Positions 1-7,987 are shown, numbered from the stretch's first letter. The stretch is DNA of 33,548 nucleotides from an uncultured Candidatus Melainabacteria bacterium (GCA_937898445.1 CALEJY010000016.1:1-33548), one strand, 5' to 3'. The notes: generated by a model from the sequence alone, not told the origin. Program-made: numbers and translations.

Positions 1-353
1 GCAGTAGATGTGTGACCAACTTTAAACAAATCGTGTTCACTTTCTTCCGGAGCCGTATAACCTGTGTATTTGTGGTACAAATCAGAGTTTGTAAAGCCTT
101 CTTTTCTTCCTGTCAAAATTTTGTGCGGATAACATTGGTGAGAAACGTCAAACACAAATTTATCTACAGGAGAATTGAAAACATAGTGCATAGCAATAGT
201 TGTTTCAATAATACCTAAATTTGGTCCCATGTGACCACCGGTTGTGTTTACTTTTTTTATAATCAAATCACGCATTTCGTCTGCAAGAAAATTCATTTCT
301 TGAACAGACAATTTTTTCAAATCATCTGGGGTATTAACTTTGTCTAAAATCAT
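1..353 (-). CDS. 1-deoxy-D-xylulose-5-phosphate synthase-like protein, N-terminal part
   Basis: Partial gene running off the left edge; about 117 N-terminal residues are visible. DXS condenses pyruvate and glyceraldehyde 3-phosphate, with thiamine diphosphate, to start the MEP isoprenoid pathway. The translation shows GGHMGPNLGIIE, then YPHKILTGRK, then ESEHDLFKVGHTST, in the order and spacing of the DXS N-terminal domain. Two places differ from the textbook enzyme: VSHQ where classical DXS has VGHQ, and GYTAPEESEHD where it has a GFPKRxESEYD-type segment. From memory this matches a second DXS-like class, so the gene may be a paralogue and not the main synthase. The ATG is preceded by AAGGAG. 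The upstream flavoprotein gene ends 16 bases away, so the two are probably one transcript. The C-terminal transketolase-like domains lie outside the window. Confidence 0.85.
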   Translation of the reverse strand, partial: MILDKVNTPDDLKKLSVQEMNFLADEMRDLIIKKVNTTGGHMGPNLGIIETTIAMHYVFNSPVDKFVFDVSHQCYPHKILTGRKEGFTNSDLYHKYTGYTAPEESEHDLFKVGHTST

Positions 354-369
354 CTTGTAATCTCCTTAT

Positions 370-912
370 TTATACATTTTTGCCCATTACATAGGCTTCG
401 TTCATATATCTGGTACGTTTAACTTCATCTTTTTGCCAAACACCGGCAGCATAAATCAAACCTTTTTCTCTAGCATCTTCAAGGCAAGCTGTGAAACCTC
501 TCAAACCGTCAAAAGTTCTTTCCAATGCCTGTTCTCTCATATCAGCTGCAGTTGCAATAAAGTAAAAATCTTTTCCAACCATAGAAGTATATCTTGAACA
601 ACACCTATCGATAAGAGTTTTAAGTTGTCCATTCATTGTATAGAAATACACTGGTGTTGCCATAACAATAACATCAGCTTGAACCATTTTTTCTAAAACT
701 TCCGGAGCATCATCTTTTTGAGAGCAAGCAGTGTAACCGTTGTCATTACATAATCCGCAACCGGTACAGTAATTAATCTTTTTATCTCTCAAAAATATTT
801 TTTCAACATCATGTCCTGCTTCTTTTGCGCCTTTCATAAACTCATCACACAAAGTGTCTGAATTTCCGCCTTTTCTTGGGCTTGCAGATAAAATTAAAAC
901 TTTTTTACTCAT
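370..912 (-). CDS. Flavodoxin-fold NAD(P)H-dependent FMN reductase / iron-sulfur flavoprotein family
   Basis: Predicted cytoplasmic flavoprotein of 180 residues. The N-terminus KKVLILSASPRKGGNSDTL is the FMN phosphate-binding loop of the NADPH-dependent FMN reductase family. CTGCGLC, followed by a further Cys, resembles the compact cysteine motif of iron-sulfur flavoproteins. ATPVYFYTMNGQLKTLIDR is the typical second flavin-binding segment. The chosen ATG has AAGGAG eight bases upstream; an upstream in-frame TTG at 930 would start before that site and is unlikely. The gene lies just upstream of the DXS-like gene with a 16-base gap. A 16-bp palindrome sits 34 bases before the start. Electron donor and substrate cannot be told from sequence. 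A relative (about the same fold and Cys motif) lies at 7327-7956. Confidence 0.85.
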   Translation of the reverse strand: MSKKVLILSASPRKGGNSDTLCDEFMKGAKEAGHDVEKIFLRDKKINYCTGCGLCNDNGYTACSQKDDAPEVLEKMVQADVIVMATPVYFYTMNGQLKTLIDRCCSRYTSMVGKDFYFIATAADMREQALERTFDGLRGFTACLEDAREKGLIYAAGVWQKDEVKRTRYMNEAYVMGKNV

Positions 913-945
913 AATATTCTCCTTATACAATTATTATTTTACAGT

Positions 946-961
946 TGAGAGTACACTCTCA
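946..961. promoter_or_regulatory. Palindromic operator candidate upstream of the flavoprotein gene
   Basis: TGAGAGTACACTCTCA consists of two 7-base arms (TGAGAGT/ACTCTCA) around AC. It lies 34 bases upstream of the flavoprotein ATG, in the 157-base divergent space before the SGNH esterase gene. The size and position fit a binding site for a dimeric repressor, for example of the MarR, HxlR or TetR type. No candidate regulator is adjacent. Confidence 0.45.
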
Positions 962-1069
962 GTCAAGCCCCAATTTTATTAATTTTTAATATTTTTTAAT
1001 AATTTCCCATATAAAGACTATTCACCATTCACAACTCACCATTCACTCTATTTATGCTAAACTATTTAT

Positions 1070-1702
1070 ATGAAAAAGATTTTATGTTTTGGAGATAGCA
1101 ACACATACGGATTTATTCCGCAAAGCGGCTTAAGATACGACAAAAACACCCGTTGGACCGGAGTTTTACAATCTCTTTGTATAAACAAATTTGAGATAAC
1201 AGAAGCTGGTTGCAACAACAGAACCGCATTTATTGACAATCCGGCAGGTGTAGAACAAACGGGTTACAAAATCTTGCCAAAATATTTAAAATCCGCAAAC
1301 TTCGACATAATAATTCTTGCAATCGGAATAAACGATTTGCAATTGTTTTTCAAACCAACATTAGAAGAATTTGAGCAAGGGATGGAAAGACTTATTCTAA
1401 CGACAAGGGAATTATCTACAAATTCTGAAATAATCCTTGTTTGCCCGTCAAAATTAAATCTAAAAGGAATAAATAACGGAATATTCAGCTATCAATTTGA
1501 TGAAATTTCTGTCGAAAAATCTTTCAAACTACCGCAAATATACAAATCGCTTGCGAACAAACACAATTGCGGTTTTGTAGATTTAAACAATGCAACAGAA
1601 GTTTCGCCACTAGACGGACTTCACTTTTCCCCAGAAAGTCATAAGAAAATCGCAGAATATTTATACAAATATCTTACCCAAACTGCCAATGACAATATTT
1701 GA
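1070..1702 (+). CDS. SGNH/GDSL-type esterase
   Basis: A 210-residue hydrolase of the SGNH superfamily. Block I is FGDSNTYG with nucleophile Ser10, block III is GIND (residues 86-89), and block V is DGLHF with Asp182 and His185, so the catalytic set is complete. An Asn in NNRTAF (about residue 50) may supply the block II oxyanion residue. There is no signal peptide, so the enzyme is probably cytoplasmic. Family members cleave ester or thioester bonds in lipids, acylated sugars or small aryl esters; the substrate cannot be told. No Shine-Dalgarno sequence precedes the ATG. Instead TAAACT lies at 1058-1063, which would place the transcript start on the ATG. The stop codon overlaps a TTG that could start the TspO-like gene. 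Confidence 0.88.
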   Translation: MKKILCFGDSNTYGFIPQSGLRYDKNTRWTGVLQSLCINKFEITEAGCNNRTAFIDNPAGVEQTGYKILPKYLKSANFDIIILAIGINDLQLFFKPTLEEFEQGMERLILTTRELSTNSEIILVCPSKLNLKGINNGIFSYQFDEISVEKSFKLPQIYKSLANKHNCGFVDLNNATEVSPLDGLHFSPESHKKIAEYLYKYLTQTANDNI

Positions 1703-1722
1703 AAATAATTCATAATGAATTT

Positions 1723-2109
1723 ATGGATTTAATTTGGTACAACAGTTTAAACAAACCTGCTCTCAACCCACCAAACTGGATTTTTGCACCAATGTGGGGG
1801 ATAATTTATTTTTTGATGTTTTGTTCGTTTTGGTTAATGATATATTCAGACACAAACATCGACAAAAAGCCTGCAATAATTCTATTTGTAACCCAATTAT
1901 TGCTTAATTTTTCGTGGAGTCCGATATTTTTCTATTTTCACAATATAAAACTCGCATTCGTAATAATATTTTTCTTAAATCTATTTTTAATCCTAACAAT
2001 TATCTCATTTTTCAAAATATCAAAAATTTCCGCAATACTATTAATTCCATATCTATTGTGGTTAATCTTTGCAACATATTTGAATTTTGAATTTATGAGA
2101 TTGAATTAA
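1723..2109 (+). CDS. TspO/MBR-like tryptophan-rich membrane protein, short form
   Basis: The translation contains WYNSLNKPALNPPNW and FAPMWGIIYFLM, the signature of the TspO/MBR (peripheral benzodiazepine receptor) family, which binds tetrapyrroles and modulates stress responses. Four hydrophobic segments follow (about residues 20-45, 50-75, 80-105 and 105-125 of the protein). TspO normally has five helices, with TM1 before the WYxxLxKP segment. Here only a few residues precede it, and an in-frame TGA at 1690-1692 rules out a longer start. A TTG at 1699, overlapping the esterase stop as TTGA, is an alternative start adding eight residues. Neither start has a clear Shine-Dalgarno site, so translation may be coupled to the esterase gene. 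The stop abuts that of the convergent AsmA-like gene with no spacer. Confidence 0.8.
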   Translation: MDLIWYNSLNKPALNPPNWIFAPMWGIIYFLMFCSFWLMIYSDTNIDKKPAIILFVTQLLLNFSWSPIFFYFHNIKLAFVIIFFLNLFLILTIISFFKISKISAILLIPYLLWLIFATYLNFEFMRLN

Positions 2110-4899
2110 CTATTTTATCTTTTTCAAAGATGAAATAAAGTTGTTATGTTCAACATCTCCATCAACTTTGGTCAAGAAGATTTGACAATCTTTTTCATCC
2201 GCATCAATTGGCGGTAATTGAGAAATTTCCGCAGAATAATAATTACTGTCATTTCTGCTGCTTAGAGGTATTCTGTTTGCTAAACTGTTTAATGAAATGT
2301 TTCGCATAAATCCTGCAAACCCTTTATTTCTATTGCTGAATTTTGTATAAATTCTCAAAGCAGCATCACTGTTTTCAATATCATATCTTCCCACAATAAA
2401 AGAGCTTAATTGAGGTGCAGATGATTTAATCATCATTCTTTCGACAACATTATCTTTTATCGACAAAGTTCCGGTAATTTTATCAAAATTACCTTCCGGA
2501 ATATTAACCAAATCAGAAAATGTTGATGGGCTAATCATAACTAACGGATTTCTAAATAACGCAGCGAATTTCAAAATATATTCAACTAAACCGACTTTTT
2601 GAATAGTTCCATTTTTGATTAAGAATTTCACAGAACCGTTCAACTTCATACTATCATCAGTATTCAATTCTATCAAACCACTTGCCTTACCCGAGATTTC
2701 TCTAGGAAGTGTCAAAAGAGTTGTCGCAATAATATCTGAATTTACATCCAAAATTCCTAATCTCAAATTGTATTTGTGTTTTTTCAAATCGCAATTAACT
2801 TTTGCAGACGAATGCCCTTCTGCAATCGCAAAACGGTTTGAATACATATTCAAAACACTGTTTTTATCAAGAGAAAGCGTCGCTTTTACGTCATCAAAAT
2901 TGATATCTTTGTATTTTCCCTCTTTGATATGCAAAACACAATCTTCTACAATAAAATTACCGATATCAAATGTCGGAGTGTTGTCATCATTGTCTTTTGC
3001 CTCTCCAGAAGGTTTTACATCAAATTTTTCACTTGTTATAGCTTCTGAATTTTGATTATTCGCAGATTCAATAAACCTTTCGACATCGACATTATCAATC
3101 GTCAAATTCGTATGTTTTACAACAATCGGGAATTTTATTTGGTTTAAAAGATTTCCGGAAAAATCGAATTTTGAACGTCTATAGCCACCTTGAGCTGCCA
3201 AATTCAACATTCCGTCACTTGTTGTCATTTCGCCATGTTTTACAAAAACACGTTGTGACGGAATAAAGACTTCATCCATTGAAAGATTTCCGTTCAAATA
3301 CGGATAACTTTCGCCATTAATCATTTCCATCTTACCGGCAATTTTACCGTTTTTAAACATCTTATCGCCAATCAAAACATTCAAAAACTCACTCGGTAAT
3401 GGTCGAGGAATTTCAAATCCGAGATTTTTAACAAACGGTTCAGGTTTAGAAAAATCAACATTTCCTGCCAATTTTACAACCGGCTTAACCTTTTGCGCCT
3501 GCTCTTTTGTAAAACTATCCGGCACAATATAATAATCAATTGATTTTATATTCAACAAATTACTTTCAAAATGTAAATCTCCCTTAACCCCTCTGATATA
3601 ATTTACAGGGGTTAAAGATGCACCATCTACAAGGATATCCTGACCTTTTTTTACACCAAACAACCACAAAATATCAATCTTGTTATTTTTTGATTTCAAA
3701 TCAATTCTTGTCTTTGTCGAACCGCCAACCAATTCAATCTTAGTCCCGACCATCTTTGACAAATAATTCAACATAAAATCATTCGTAACAACTGCACGAG
3801 CAACAATATCCGTATCAATAGATTTCAAGTAATCCTTTACAGAACCTTGCATTTCAACTTTGTTTTCCTGCTTGTTGTTATAATAACCTTTAAAATCCGA
3901 CAACGTAATATCGTTTTTCGTCATCGCAATTTTACCCTTTTGCAACAATAGCGGAATATTGCTCAATGGAACAATTTTACAAGAAATTTTATTTAAGTTT
4001 ACAACGCCGTTCAAATCGTTGTTAGAAAGTTTTATATTAAAATTGAAATCGCCGTTCAAATCCTTGAAATAGCTTAAAGGTTCATCCAAATTGTTTTCCA
4101 CAATATCAGAATCAATCAACGTCAAAACATCTGCAACATCAATTTTCTTTGAAAAGACTTCTAAATTATAATTTTTCTTTTTGTCAGCCCACGCATTGAA
4201 AAATATCTTTGAATCATTGAATATCAAGTAACAATTTTGAACCCAAATCGCTTTATTTTTAATAAAAACAGCATTTCTATCAGCCAAATTAAAATGAAGA
4301 TTTTTCCCATCTTTTTTGATATCTGATGTCAGGTTGAAATGTACATATCTGATAACTTTTTGAGTATTATCAATTTTCAAATCATCAGCTTTTAAAGTCA
4401 CATAAGTTGACGGCTCAATCTTATACAAAAACATAGATTTTTTCACATACAACAATGAATCAAAGAAATCAAAATCCCATTCAGATTTTTTCTGTTCTTC
4501 TTTTTTAGGTTGCGACAAATCCATCAACTTATTTACATCAGCAAAAATATAATCCGCACCAAGTTTTTGGATAATTATGTTTTTGTCAAAAATCTCTTTA
4601 AATGAAATTACTGTGTCAAATTTGTTTACGCTCAACAAACTTACACCTTTTTTAGACACAGAAAGTTCATCAACCTTAAATTCTATTACAGGAGAAAGCG
4701 AAGTTTTCAGTTCAGGATGAATAATTACAGTATCCAAATCCATATATTTATTAACAGTCTTTTCAACAAAGCTAATAAATTTAGGTTGCGAAACCGCATA
4801 AGGTAAAACTTTTAAATAAACTACAAACGGTGTAACTGCAAGCACTCCCGCAACCACAACCAAACCAGTTATAATCTTTGCCTTTTTACTCATCACCAT
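2110..4899 (-). CDS. AsmA-like envelope protein
   Basis: A 929-residue protein with one N-terminal membrane anchor (about residues 8-33, KIITGLVVVAGVLAVTPFVV) and a long periplasmic region rich in beta strands. The C-terminal third is AsmA-like: a GKASGLIELN segment, then GSVKFLIKNGTIQKVG, then repeated strands. AsmA, TamB and YhdP relatives form lipid-conducting bridges between the inner and outer membranes. This protein most likely belongs to that group, though the exact subfamily is uncertain. There is no Shine-Dalgarno site. An extended -10 (TGATATAAT) ends six bases before the ATG, so the transcript probably starts on the ATG. A second in-frame ATG lies six bases downstream. The gene is divergent from the WG-repeat gene across 42 bases. 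Confidence 0.75.
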   Translation of the reverse strand: MVMSKKAKIITGLVVVAGVLAVTPFVVYLKVLPYAVSQPKFISFVEKTVNKYMDLDTVIIHPELKTSLSPVIEFKVDELSVSKKGVSLLSVNKFDTVISFKEIFDKNIIIQKLGADYIFADVNKLMDLSQPKKEEQKKSEWDFDFFDSLLYVKKSMFLYKIEPSTYVTLKADDLKIDNTQKVIRYVHFNLTSDIKKDGKNLHFNLADRNAVFIKNKAIWVQNCYLIFNDSKIFFNAWADKKKNYNLEVFSKKIDVADVLTLIDSDIVENNLDEPLSYFKDLNGDFNFNIKLSNNDLNGVVNLNKISCKIVPLSNIPLLLQKGKIAMTKNDITLSDFKGYYNNKQENKVEMQGSVKDYLKSIDTDIVARAVVTNDFMLNYLSKMVGTKIELVGGSTKTRIDLKSKNNKIDILWLFGVKKGQDILVDGASLTPVNYIRGVKGDLHFESNLLNIKSIDYYIVPDSFTKEQAQKVKPVVKLAGNVDFSKPEPFVKNLGFEIPRPLPSEFLNVLIGDKMFKNGKIAGKMEMINGESYPYLNGNLSMDEVFIPSQRVFVKHGEMTTSDGMLNLAAQGGYRRSKFDFSGNLLNQIKFPIVVKHTNLTIDNVDVERFIESANNQNSEAITSEKFDVKPSGEAKDNDDNTPTFDIGNFIVEDCVLHIKEGKYKDINFDDVKATLSLDKNSVLNMYSNRFAIAEGHSSAKVNCDLKKHKYNLRLGILDVNSDIIATTLLTLPREISGKASGLIELNTDDSMKLNGSVKFLIKNGTIQKVGLVEYILKFAALFRNPLVMISPSTFSDLVNIPEGNFDKITGTLSIKDNVVERMMIKSSAPQLSSFIVGRYDIENSDAALRIYTKFSNRNKGFAGFMRNISLNSLANRIPLSSRNDSNYYSAEISQLPPIDADEKDCQIFLTKVDGDVEHNNFISSLKKIK

Positions 4900-4905
4900 A
4901 ACAAA

Positions 4906-4935
4906 ATTATATCATGAAATATTTTATGCTATTAT
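4906..4935. promoter_or_regulatory. Overlapping divergent promoters with probable leaderless starts
   Basis: On the minus strand an extended -10, TGATATAAT (hexamer at 4906-4911), lies six bases before the ATG at 4899. On the plus strand TATTAT at 4930-4935 lies six bases before the ATG at 4942. In both cases +1 falls on the A of ATG. The start codons are only 42 bases apart, so the -35 zone of one promoter overlaps the -10 of the other. Polymerase probably cannot occupy both at once. The minus-strand box is the stronger of the two. Confidence 0.5.
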
Positions 4936-4941
4936 TTAATT

Positions 4942-5856
4942 ATGAAAAAGCTTGTTTTAACTTTATTTTTAGTTCTAATATTTTCATCACAGAATGCTTT
5001 TGCGCAAACACAAGAGCCACTAAAAGCTCAACTTACAATGCAAGATGTAGTTGTTTTCAGCAATGAGAAAAACACTCTTTTCGGACTTAAAGACAAATCA
5101 GGAAATGTCGTTGTCGATGCGCAATACAAAAAGCTTATTCGTCTTGGAAATTCCTCATGGATTATCAATAAAAAGAACAAATACGGAGTAATGGATAGTT
5201 CCGGCAATATTCTTGTTGAACCAAAATTCCGCCACGTAGACAGAATGATGTTGAAATACGTAAAACTCGGCAATGAAAACGACTATGGGGTTTACAACGA
5301 GAATGGCGAAATAGTTATTCCAAACGAATACATGGCAATAAACATGCTTTTTGGCGGAATGTTTCTTATCAAAAAGAACTACAAATATGGTGTTGCTGAC
5401 AAAAACGGAAACATAATTCTCAAACCGATATTTGATGAAATCTATATGCCACAACCGAATATTATGCGAATAGAATATAACGGGCAATGGTATGAAATTG
5501 AACAAATTGCAGGTGGAGAAATTGAGTTAACGGAAGATGTTAAAAACATCAAAGAAAATAGCAATTTTAAGGTAACAGAATTTGTAAAAGATCCGCTTAC
5601 CGCATCTGGTTATTCTGCCGTAACATTTACGGATTATTTTCTAAAAATTTTCTCATCAATCTCACCTTCGCACGAAGAAACAATCGATGAACTAATGCTA
5701 TCTCAAGGTGCAGACACAGTAAACATCTTTATAAAATGTACATGGTTGCCCAAATACCCATTTACGTTTGCTAAAAAATATTACCATAACATCAGAACCC
5801 CAAATAACGGACCATTGAGCAACGTAAAAAGCGATTTAAAAAAGAAATTAGATTAA
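4942..5856 (+). CDS. Secreted WG-repeat protein
   Basis: A 304-residue protein with a Sec signal peptide (MKKLVLTLFLVLIFSS...AFA, cleavage after residue 21). It carries four WG (WG_beta_rep) repeats with the pattern YGVxDxxGNIxVxPxF: FGLKDKSGNVVV (about 47-69), YGVMDSSGNILV (81-103), YGVYNENGEIVI (115-135) and YGVADKNGNIIL (149-170). Such repeats form beta-rich modules in exported proteins, with no defined general activity. The last 120 residues are not repetitive and include SYSAVTF/FTDYFLKIF-like hydrophobic stretches. I recognise no catalytic motif. No Shine-Dalgarno site precedes the ATG; TATTAT at 4930-4935 fits a leaderless start. Confidence 0.8.
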   Translation: MKKLVLTLFLVLIFSSQNAFAQTQEPLKAQLTMQDVVVFSNEKNTLFGLKDKSGNVVVDAQYKKLIRLGNSSWIINKKNKYGVMDSSGNILVEPKFRHVDRMMLKYVKLGNENDYGVYNENGEIVIPNEYMAINMLFGGMFLIKKNYKYGVADKNGNIILKPIFDEIYMPQPNIMRIEYNGQWYEIEQIAGGEIELTEDVKNIKENSNFKVTEFVKDPLTASGYSAVTFTDYFLKIFSSISPSHEETIDELMLSQGADTVNIFIKCTWLPKYPFTFAKKYYHNIRTPNNGPLSNVKSDLKKKLD

Positions 5857-5916
5857 TCTTTTCTCTTTGCCCCTTCCAAGTAGCAAGATAATTTTTATAC
5901 ATAATACTAAATAAAA

Positions 5917-5998
5917 AGATCGCGGAATAAATCCGCGATGACAAATTTTGATAAAACATGAAAAACAACATGTCATCGCGCACTTGTTGCGCGATCTT
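5917..5998. repeat. Two inverted copies of the TGTCATCGCG palindromic repeat
   Basis: AGATCGCGGAATAAATCCGC (from 5917) is itself a hairpin ending in GATGACA. The second unit (5971-5998) begins TGTCATCGCG, is also a hairpin, and ends GCGCGATCTT. The two face each other, so the whole block can fold as one long stem. A third copy lies at 26876-26901. The units share TGTCAT and GATC-type ends with the other repeats listed here. Confidence 0.75.
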
Positions 5999-6012
5999 CT
6001 TTTAATATAAAT

Positions 6013-6047
6013 AGGATTACTACGTCGCTACGCTCCTCGTAATGACA
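6013..6047 (-). repeat. TGTCATTACGAGGAGCG repeat, copy 1
   Basis: Read on the minus strand this begins TGTCATTACGAGGAGCG and ends GTAGTAATCC. Near-identical copies lie at 14392-14426 (same orientation) and 27682-27715 (opposite). Partial self-complementarity (ATTAC/GTAAT) suggests a REP-like element. It sits between the WG-repeat gene and the prepilin gene. Confidence 0.75.
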
Positions 6048-6095
6048 CAAATAAATTAAGGTGTGAATAATAAAATATCCACACCTTACAAAACT

Positions 6096-7045
6096 CTAAT
6101 AATTCATTTTCCAACCATCATTTACAATTCTGTCAGAACAATATTGATTATAATAATTATACTTTGAACTATATTCACTTGTAAAACAATGATAATAATG
6201 AGTTAAATAACTATCATATTGACTTTGAGCTTGAGCTTCTTTTGCAGCTTCACAAGCTTTTTTACTTCTCGGATCTGATACATTTGCACAACCAACCCTA
6301 GCACTATTAACATAATAATCTTTATATACCGCAATACTTCCATCAGGAACAACTTTACCACTTTTTGCACCTATTGCAAAAAAGAAAATATCACGACCTA
6401 ATTGGTTTGGTTGCCTAAAACCATTAACATCAACCATAATTTGCCTTGCAAATCCATATTCCATCATTGGTGCAATCTTGCCTGCAAATTCTCTATCACC
6501 ATCCTGAGGGTCTATTTGCCCACCATTTTGATTACCCGATCCAACATTAAAACAGTACAATATATTATCAGAAGATAACACACAATTACTATCAAAAGAG
6601 ACACTACTCAAACCTTTTCTATAGTCATATAGACAATTACTAGCATTACTATCATTATATAGTTTTTGACAATACAACCTACAATAATGTATATGTTTAA
6701 AAAAATCAACAGCATTTGGAAAAAAGCTACGTAATTGATTTTCAAAGTTATCAGCTCCGTCATAACCTTTATCCCATGCCTGCCCTAAATCAGTATCAAT
6801 AAAGGTAGAAACATCATCTTTTGCCATTGCAGTTTTGGTCATATTATTCAAAACTGAATATGCCTTTTGCAAACCTGTAACGTAAACAGTCTTTTTGTAA
6901 TTTCCAATCAATGTAGGTAAAGTTAACGCCGCAACTACTCCGATTATACCAAGCGTAATCAAGACCTCTGCTAAGGTAAAACCGGCATTATGAGAGAGTT
7001 TTAGCGATTGCCCCCCCCCCGACGAGCTAATAATTTCTTTTTCAT
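6096..7045 (-). CDS. Type IV prepilin-like protein, out of frame at a G10 tract (possible phase variation)
   Basis: The downstream frame encodes FTLAEVLITLGIIGVVAALTL, a prepilin N-terminus with Glu at +5, then about 285 residues ending in a Tyr/Asn-rich tail. It contains VDVNGFRQPNQLGRDIF, a motif shared with the prepilins at 15884 and 29638. The only good start is the ATG at 7045, preceded by AAGGAG at 7053-7058. From it the frame reads MKKKLLARRGGGNR and stops, because the coding-strand tract at 7020-7011 has ten G. With eight or eleven G the frame continues as ...RRGGGQSLKLSHNAG and joins FTLAEV, giving a leader of about 22 residues cut after Gly and a protein of about 316 residues. As written, the gene is off. 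A homopolymer sequencing error is the other explanation. The product would be a pilin or pseudopilin of a type IV pilus or type II secretion-like system. Confidence 0.8.
7011..7020. repeat. Homopolymer C10 (G10 on the coding strand) in the prepilin leader
   Basis: Ten consecutive C on the plus strand lie between G7010 and G7021, inside codons 9-12 of the prepilin gene. It is the longest G/C run I see in this AT-rich window. Runs of this length gain and lose bases by slipped-strand mispairing. Here a change of +1 or -2 restores the prepilin frame. Confidence 0.9.
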
Positions 7046-7125
7046 AATAAAACTCCTTTCTATCTTTATAATTTACATCTACATTTTAACAGATTTTTTG
7101 ATGTTTTTCAAGTAATTGCCCAATT

Positions 7126-7237
7126 CTTCCCTATTTGTTATAGGGAAGATACCCGAAGGGCAGATGGGTGAAAACTTATAATATTTCCCTTACTGGATAG
7201 CACCCACCTTTCATCCTCCCTCATTAGGGAGGAATTT
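7126..7237. repeat. Inverted pair of GCACCCA repeats
   Basis: The first copy (7126-7171) has TTCCCTAT...ATAGGGAA as a stem, then ATACCCGAAGGG and GATGGGTG. The second (about 7190-7237) is in the opposite orientation: GGATAGCACCCACC, then the stem CCTCCCTCATTAGGGAGG. The same family recurs near 9568, 14470 and 28258-28422. The units lie between a prepilin gene and a flavoprotein gene and carry no coding sequence. Confidence 0.65.
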
Positions 7238-7242
7238 GTTTC

Positions 7243-7313
7243 GCTTAGCTGCTTCACTTCTTAGCTGCCTAGCTGCTTTTGACAGCGCCTTTGCCTCTTT
7301 GCATCTACGCATC
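7243..7313. repeat. TTAGCTGC direct repeats and GATGC-AGAGGCAAAG repeat
   Basis: CTTAGCTGC, CTTAGCTGC and CTAGCTGC follow one another at 7243-7278. On the minus strand 7289-7313 reads GATGCGTAGATGCAAAGAGG and then CAAAG. That resembles 19883-19915 (GATGCATAGATG...AGAGGCAAAG) after uppP's upstream neighbour queD. I see no gene in the 281 bases from 7046 to 7326. Confidence 0.5.
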
Positions 7314-7326
7314 AAAATCTTTGAAA

Positions 7327-7956
7327 CTATCTTATAAAATTTGTTGCAATTTTATTTTCTGTTTGCGGATGGTCAAGTCCTGATTGTTTTCCTAATTCAA
7401 TACATTTCAACAACCAAGCCATATTGTTCCCCAAAACTCTCATAATTTGCAAACCTTCTTCGTCTTTTCGTACATCGTCAGGAGAATTTTGCGCACCGTG
7501 AACCATACACCAATAATTTGAAGAAACTACAGGCATTTGATTTATTGTGAAATGTTTTGTAATAGCGTCAAGTGATGCAGTTGTTCCGGCACGTCTGGCT
7601 GAAACAATCGCTGCTGCAGGTTTGAACGCAAAATATTTTCCGCCCGCATAGAAAGCTCTATCCATTACTGACAATAATCTTCCTGCCGGATGCGCATAGT
7701 AAACAGGTGAACCAAAAACAAATCCATCAGCCGTTTTCGCTTTTTCAATAATTTCTGTCACAACGTCATCTTTGAACACACAACCCTCATTTTTGCGGCA
7801 ATATCCACAGCCTGAGCAATCTCTGATTGCATCTTTTCCAACTTGAATAATTTCTGTTTCAATTCCGTTATCTTCTAAAGATTTTGCAACCTCAGACAAT
7901 GCCGTATAAGTGCATCCGTGTGCATTTGAACTACCATTTACTAACAATACTTTCAT
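7327..7956 (-). CDS. Flavodoxin-fold NAD(P)H-dependent FMN reductase / iron-sulfur flavoprotein family
   Basis: A 209-residue predicted flavoprotein. MKVLLVNGSSNAHGCTYTAL is the FMN-binding loop. CSGCGYCRKNEGC is a four-cysteine motif like that of iron-sulfur flavoproteins. GSPVYYAHPAGRLLSVMDR is the second flavin-contact segment. The ATG has GGAGG eight bases upstream; an in-frame start at 7977 lies before that site and is not needed. It resembles the protein at 370-912 in fold but differs in spacing and C-terminus. The gene stands alone: repeats lie downstream, and upstream is the hairpin at 7988-8020, which ends the radical SAM transcript. Its electron acceptor is unknown. Confidence 0.85.
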   Translation of the reverse strand: MKVLLVNGSSNAHGCTYTALSEVAKSLEDNGIETEIIQVGKDAIRDCSGCGYCRKNEGCVFKDDVVTEIIEKAKTADGFVFGSPVYYAHPAGRLLSVMDRAFYAGGKYFAFKPAAAIVSARRAGTTASLDAITKHFTINQMPVVSSNYWCMVHGAQNSPDDVRKDEEGLQIMRVLGNNMAWLLKCIELGKQSGLDHPQTENKIATNFIR

Positions 7957-7987
7957 AATATAAACCTCCGTTGACATAAATTATAAC

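Noticed and set aside
2615..3055. Open frame on the plus strand inside the AsmA-like gene
   Set aside because: It is antisense to a long, clearly coding frame, has no ribosome-binding site, and its translation shows no recognisable motif.
6960..6962. TTG as start of the prepilin at 6096
   Set aside because: It lies inside the conserved FTLAEVL segment, so a protein starting there would lack the cleavage site and Glu +5. The ATG at 7045 with AAGGAG is the real start.
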